Source: Nonomuraea pusilla (GTDB lineage: Bacteria; Actinomycetota; Actinomycetes; Streptosporangiales; Streptosporangiaceae). Taken from it: a DNA stretch of 64,000 nt. The DNA is taken from assembly GCF_900109355.1 (NCBI RefSeq), contig NZ_FOBF01000001.1, positions 186,001 through 250,000 of the forward strand. Direction: 5' to 3'. A program made the translations under genes and the position numbers. Below the pieces are notes generated by a model. The model ran no database searches. It saw only the letters and a program-made list of their open reading frames with translations, and had not been told where the DNA came from. This document shows positions 61,201 through 64,000 of the stretch, piece after piece; position 1 is the stretch's first letter, and every line of letters starts with the position of its first letter.

Positions 61201-64000
61201 ATGAACGCGGTGGACAGCTCCTCGTGCCGCGCGACCGACACCTCCAGCAGGCGGCGTAGCCACCCGTCCGCGTCGTCTAGGCCGGCTTGGAACAGCTCAC
61301 CGATCCATCGAGGCCGCGGCCGGGAGGGCATTGAGGTACCTTGCCACAGTGAGCCGTCGGCGGCACGGTCGAAGAGATAGGCGAAGTAGTGCCGCTGCAG
61401 GATCTCGACGGCGTCCAGGTAGCAGGCCGGAGGGACGATCCGCCCGGCCAGCATCGCCGTCGGCCGGTGCAGATAGTAATGGTTGCGCGCATCGCGCGGC
61501 ACGAACGTGGTCACCAGTGCGTTGCCAGTGGCACGGCCGGCGCGGCCGATCCGCTGGGCGTACTGCGCCGGGCCGGGCGGCACCGAAGTGAGCAGCACCG
61601 CCGACAGCTCGCCGATGTCGATGCCCAACTCCAGCGTGGGCGTACAGGCCAGCACATTCGGGTCGTACGGGTGGGGCCGGTCCTTGAACGCCTTCTCGAC
61701 CCGCTCACGGTCCCGCCGCGACAGCGCCCCCGTGTGCTCTGCGGTGAATACGTTGCCCGGACGGTCGCGGTGGTATAGCCGGCGATAGAAGTCGTCACGC
61801 GCCTCGGGCCGCGGGTCGGCTTCGAATCGACCGTCACAGTGGAACCGCAGGCACGGCATGCCCACCCAGGCGTCCGATTTGCCAGGAGGGATGGTCTGCT
61901 GCCAAGTGCACGTTCGGCAGCGCACCCCGCACTCGGCGACCACCTCGTCAGCGTCCGCGCCGACCAGCGGGTGCACCAGGACCCGCCGAGGGGCCAGCGC
62001 GTACACGGTCCCGCCGTTCTCGGTCCGGTACTCGTCGACGATGTCCTGCAACGCGAGGATGCGCAGCGCCCGCCGATTCAGCTGAGCCGCCTCCTCGGCA
62101 CTACCCGCGACCGTCCGCTGCGCCCAGTCGGTCAGCCAGGTGGCGGTCTGCCGCTTAGCAAGTGAGTCGAACCCGGTGGCGCCATGTCCTCCGTCGACGA
62201 AGAAGAGGGGCGCGGCGACCCCCCGAGGGAAGGCGGGCATGCCCGTCTCCCGACCGCCCCAGATCGGCCACCGCCGCGTCCCGGACTGCTCGATGTACCT
62301 GCGCAGCCACGGATGGTAGAGCCCGCCCCTAAGCCGAAGCCGTTCCAGCAGACCACGCGCGTAAATGACATAGGCCTCCGGATCGTCCTGCAGCGTCACC
62401 CTGCCCGGGATATGGCCGTGCGCCTCTCGCAGCAGCGCGCCCAGCGCGTCTAGGTCTGGAATGTCGACTCCGACTGCCGCCGTACGGGTCAACTCCAGCG
62501 TGCGGCCGAGCCGTGAGCGCAGACCAAACTCCAGCTGGGTGGCGAAGATAAGCCGATCCTGGAGCATGTCCATCGCCGCCTGCACCGGCTCCCCCTCCAG
62601 CAACCGGAACATCTCGGGCAGTCGCCGCAGGTCCGGCGGGATCAGCGAGGCGAGCCGTTCGGTCATGCCGACGTTCGCGTGCTCCTTCACCACGGACTCG
62701 GCCGCGTCCAGCGCCAACTCGTGTACGGCAGTCGTCCCCGAGGCCGAAAGAGCGGCGGTCAGCAGCCCGCGGAAGGTGAACGAGAATGACCGGTGCGCGA
62801 TGAACCCAGCCCGGTGGGTGGCATCCTGCACCGAGTCGGTGAAAGCCAGGAGCTTGCGTTCCTCTCCTCCCAGGTGTCGCTCGGAGAAGAGCTGCGTGGT
62901 CGTCACCGACGCGAGTGTCGCCGTGCCAGCGCCCAAAAAGCGCATCCCGTCGTCGAGGCCACAGGACGGGCAGGTGTCCCCGCCCTTCTTGATCGGTCCC
63001 TCCCCGGTGATGACCGGAACGGTCCGGCTGTTCGGGTTGCGTTCTAATCGACAGCCCTCGGCGTCGAGGTGGAGGACGTGCGGCTCATGCACGGAGGCGC
63101 GGAGCATCCACCGCACCTTGCCCTCGCGCCGAGCCGCCGCCCGGTAGATCTCCAGCGGCCGGGTCTTGAGCTCCTGCCAGTCCATGGCCGCGTCCTTAGA
63201 GAGCGCAGCCCATCCAGACCTCCCGCAGTTGCGGCAGTACACGGCCGGGAGGTGGCAGCGGAGTGGAGCGGGGGGAAGAGCCTCAATGTCGGTATCGGCG
63301 TCGCTGTCCTCCGCTGCGGCGTCACGCTCGCGCAACTGGTAGACCGCGAGGTTTAGCCGGTTGGGTTTGCTGTCACCGGTCGGACCGTCATCGTCGAACC
63401 AGCGGAAGTGGGCCTCGGGGGTCGCCGCGCGAATCACTCGGGTGATCTCGCGTACCCAGAGCTGAGCCTCCACCTTCAGCAGCGGCGAGCCGTCGGGCTT
63501 CTGCGCCTTTGAAACCAGAGCGAGGAGGCGCAACAGCGCAGGGCCGAAGGACGGCTTGGGCATCCCGTCGCGCCGTGCCGCCCACGCCGGCCCCCCGCCG
63601 TGCACCGCGAACGGCCTGGCTATCTGCTCAATGGTCATCGGGGCGTCGGACGCCGACTCCAACAGCGCCTTCACCAGGATGTGGCTGCGGAGCCTGTTAC
63701 CCAGCTCCACCGGATCGCCGGTACCGACTCCGACCGTCAGCATGGCAATCTCGTCCAGGTCCCGATCGCTGCCGAGCGGGTCGGAGACTCTCGCCAGTTC
63801 GTCCGGCGTAGGGAACGGGAGCTCGAAGTCGATGTCGGGGCAGAATTCCGCCGGGGTCAGCCGCTCTTCGCCGATCAGCGAGTCCTCGCCGAACGGCGTC
63901 CCGAACACGCTCGTCGCGAACCTCAGCAGCTTGTCCTGGTCACTCTCGGCCGCCTGCTCGGCGAAACCGACGTCCGCCGCGTGCTCACTGGCGAGCGTCG
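58281..64000 (-). CDS. giant DUF1998 helicase with C-terminal nuclease-like domain (5' end outside window)
   Basis: At least 1,905 residues are visible and the frame is still open at base 64000. Seen in order: Cys-rich modules, a helicase C-terminal domain (CTPTLELGIDIGELSAVLL and YAQRIGRAGRATGNA), more zinc-like pairs (CRGCGY and CPRCGDGG), a DUF1998 region (LHDIMPGGTGYVEHLADE and CLCGKEDRQPCHRCLLPF), and a Vsr/PD-(D/E)xK-like domain (PDYVFETENGPKVAVFLDGF, then VDAAKRSSLR and WQLTWDDV). The DEAD half lies beyond the edge. DUF1998 helicases occur in DISARM (DrmB), Druantia (DruE) and MrfA repair proteins. The size and the nuclease end suggest a defence enzyme. Confidence 0.88.
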   Translation of the reverse strand, partial: TLASEHAADVGFAEQAAESDQDKLLRFATSVFGTPFGEDSLIGEERLTPAEFCPDIDFELPFPTPDELARVSDPLGSDRDLDEIAMLTVGVGTGDPVELGNRLRSHILVKALLESASDAPMTIEQIARPFAVHGGGPAWAARRDGMPKPSFGPALLRLLALVSKAQKPDGSPLLKVEAQLWVREITRVIRAATPEAHFRWFDDDGPTGDSKPNRLNLAVYQLRERDAAAEDSDADTDIEALPPAPLRCHLPAVYCRNCGRSGWAALSKDAAMDWQELKTRPLEIYRAAARREGKVRWMLRASVHEPHVLHLDAEGCRLERNPNSRTVPVITGEGPIKKGGDTCPSCGLDDGMRFLGAGTATLASVTTTQLFSERHLGGEERKLLAFTDSVQDATHRAGFIAHRSFSFTFRGLLTAALSASGTTAVHELALDAAESVVKEHANVGMTERLASLIPPDLRRLPEMFRLLEGEPVQAAMDMLQDRLIFATQLEFGLRSRLGRTLELTRTAAVGVDIPDLDALGALLREAHGHIPGRVTLQDDPEAYVIYARGLLERLRLRGGLYHPWLRRYIEQSGTRRWPIWGGRETGMPAFPRGVAAPLFFVDGGHGATGFDSLAKRQTATWLTDWAQRTVAGSAEEAAQLNRRALRILALQDIVDEYRTENGGTVYALAPRRVLVHPLVGADADEVVAECGVRCRTCTWQQTIPPGKSDAWVGMPCLRFHCDGRFEADPRPEARDDFYRRLYHRDRPGNVFTAEHTGALSRRDRERVEKAFKDRPHPYDPNVLACTPTLELGIDIGELSAVLLTSVPPGPAQYAQRIGRAGRATGNALVTTFVPRDARNHYYLHRPTAMLAGRIVPPACYLDAVEILQRHYFAYLFDRAADGSLWQGTSMPSRPRPRWIGELFQAGLDDADGWLRRLLEVSVARHEELSTAFIALFPEMDAAFLRRFPDKTAEDGAARQAVRRFAAGGIHTEVGKAVQAWRRRRAELQQRLAAINKAFDAIPMHTTEHDRQEDRRALFAELRAVRRRLDDLVKEDSLNALVRLGLLPNYTLHDDAGWLEASLWWRDSDGEYQEEKAEYGRAPRYALTEFAPGNTFYAAGSKYIVDVLDIGTASYEAYTTWRFCRGCGYVQPDAEQAVIDRCPRCGDGGISDPAASGLKVLRPERTYARERREDARVTDERDERERQHYEEFTLVDIDPAQPQGSRAWKAGRFFGVEFAREAVIRRINFGPRGVAGADFTVAGEQVTTPGFQACQDCGAVQGVHPAAYDREAQRIGTRHSRWCLQRDKGVLKERPIRLMTGYELRTQALRVLLPFSTTLVPRRLVSFRAALLLGVTKHFGGEPDHLDVVVATMPGEDRDVPRRFLVLHDIMPGGTGYVEHLADEDTMHRVLSLSLAHMRACLCGKEDRQPCHRCLLPFVRPDEYELVSKDTAIELLSDLVEEWDVEPVDTLADISLDALADSELERLFVETLRSKADKAQEDKAERDRFSLVPRAGSRGVEFELKLKPRHGEAVRWRMRDHVVEHAAVRSEPDYVFETENGPKVAVFLDGFDYHASRKNNEIAVDAAKRSSLRDGGTWVWQLTWDDVKAWAKAVGEGVHVRAERPVLLTSQGLDNALAQYQKLSQKDESSSGQLDDALLNPVESLLAFLENPEPEQWANRAIALLSGLIGSGKVTLSSRKEIGAHLPDLLSGQKNAPGASGTDDVVVLEAATPTGCRIIGFRDDRPSSSGRKDPRAWSVFTCLDDRPEALGEHDHRARWAEWLAWSNLLQFLTGPRRYFEQTALSQTGMLDRHRVPLLSAVVAEDDVQKLPPAWADVAELASSVLEGMLRALAYAQAPLPQVGYELGDEAFLAELAWPDRRIAVVVDIDPERDEAYGLAGWRVHHVEPDRVPDPANLIEELRSLGG

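Overview
The window is GC-rich DNA with GTG/ATG starts, many 4-base ATGA/GTGA gene overlaps, a SARP regulator, SAM- and F420-type enzymes and WD40 Ser/Thr kinases. This fits a filamentous actinomycete; a Streptosporangiales genus such as Nonomuraea is my best guess (inference, no marker gene is present). No rRNA, tRNA or CRISPR array was seen.

Region by region. 1-3.7 kb: end of a MarR regulator that runs into a 45-bp tandem repeat, a secreted CHAP cell-wall hydrolase under a c-di-AMP (ydaO-type) riboswitch, a DUF305 secreted protein and an HNH endonuclease. 3.8-6.0 kb: a flavohaemoprotein translationally coupled to a DivIVA-domain protein. 13.4-6.1 kb (minus strand): a seven-gene operon in which every junction is a 4-base overlap: MinD-like ATPase, degenerate ABC ATPase, ABC-2 permease, lipoprotein, peptidoglycan-binding adaptor, MacB-type ATPase and permease. 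13.6-14.8 kb: a four-helix membrane protein and a GPP34 protein.

15.1-32.4 kb is the centrepiece: a class V lanthipeptide gene cluster. It has the APH-type kinase and HopA1-type lyase pair that defines the class, two precursor peptides with a shared leader but different cores, a methyltransferase, an exporter, an F420-type reductase, a flavoprotein cysteine decarboxylase fused to a kinase-like domain, a fused M16 peptidase, two bacterial PH-domain membrane proteins and an ABC pair (probable immunity), and a SARP regulator. Three 11-bp direct repeats placed 8 bp from a -10 box in front of the first gene look like the SARP operator. A duplicate of the immunity ATPase sits convergent at 32.4-33.3 kb.

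33.6-41.0 kb is a surface glycan locus: lipoprotein deacetylase, GT4 glycosyltransferase, a methyltransferase/coiled-coil/glycosyltransferase fusion, a D-glucuronyl C5-epimerase lipoprotein and an LCP ligase. 41.0-44.1 kb encodes a Ser/Thr kinase with 14 WD40 repeats. 44.2-47.1 kb is a gene graveyard (two-component, transporter and FG-GAP relics) around an intact lspA. 47.4-54.1 kb (minus strand) carries a secreted 1,881-residue protein ending in a NucA/NucB-type nuclease domain, followed by a DUF6461 protein that may be its immunity partner. 54.3-55.2 kb holds IS remnants. 56.1 kb to the end is a lower-GC island with a RelE-like/UvrD helicase fusion overlapping a giant DUF1998 helicase-nuclease that runs off the window: a probable antiphage system.
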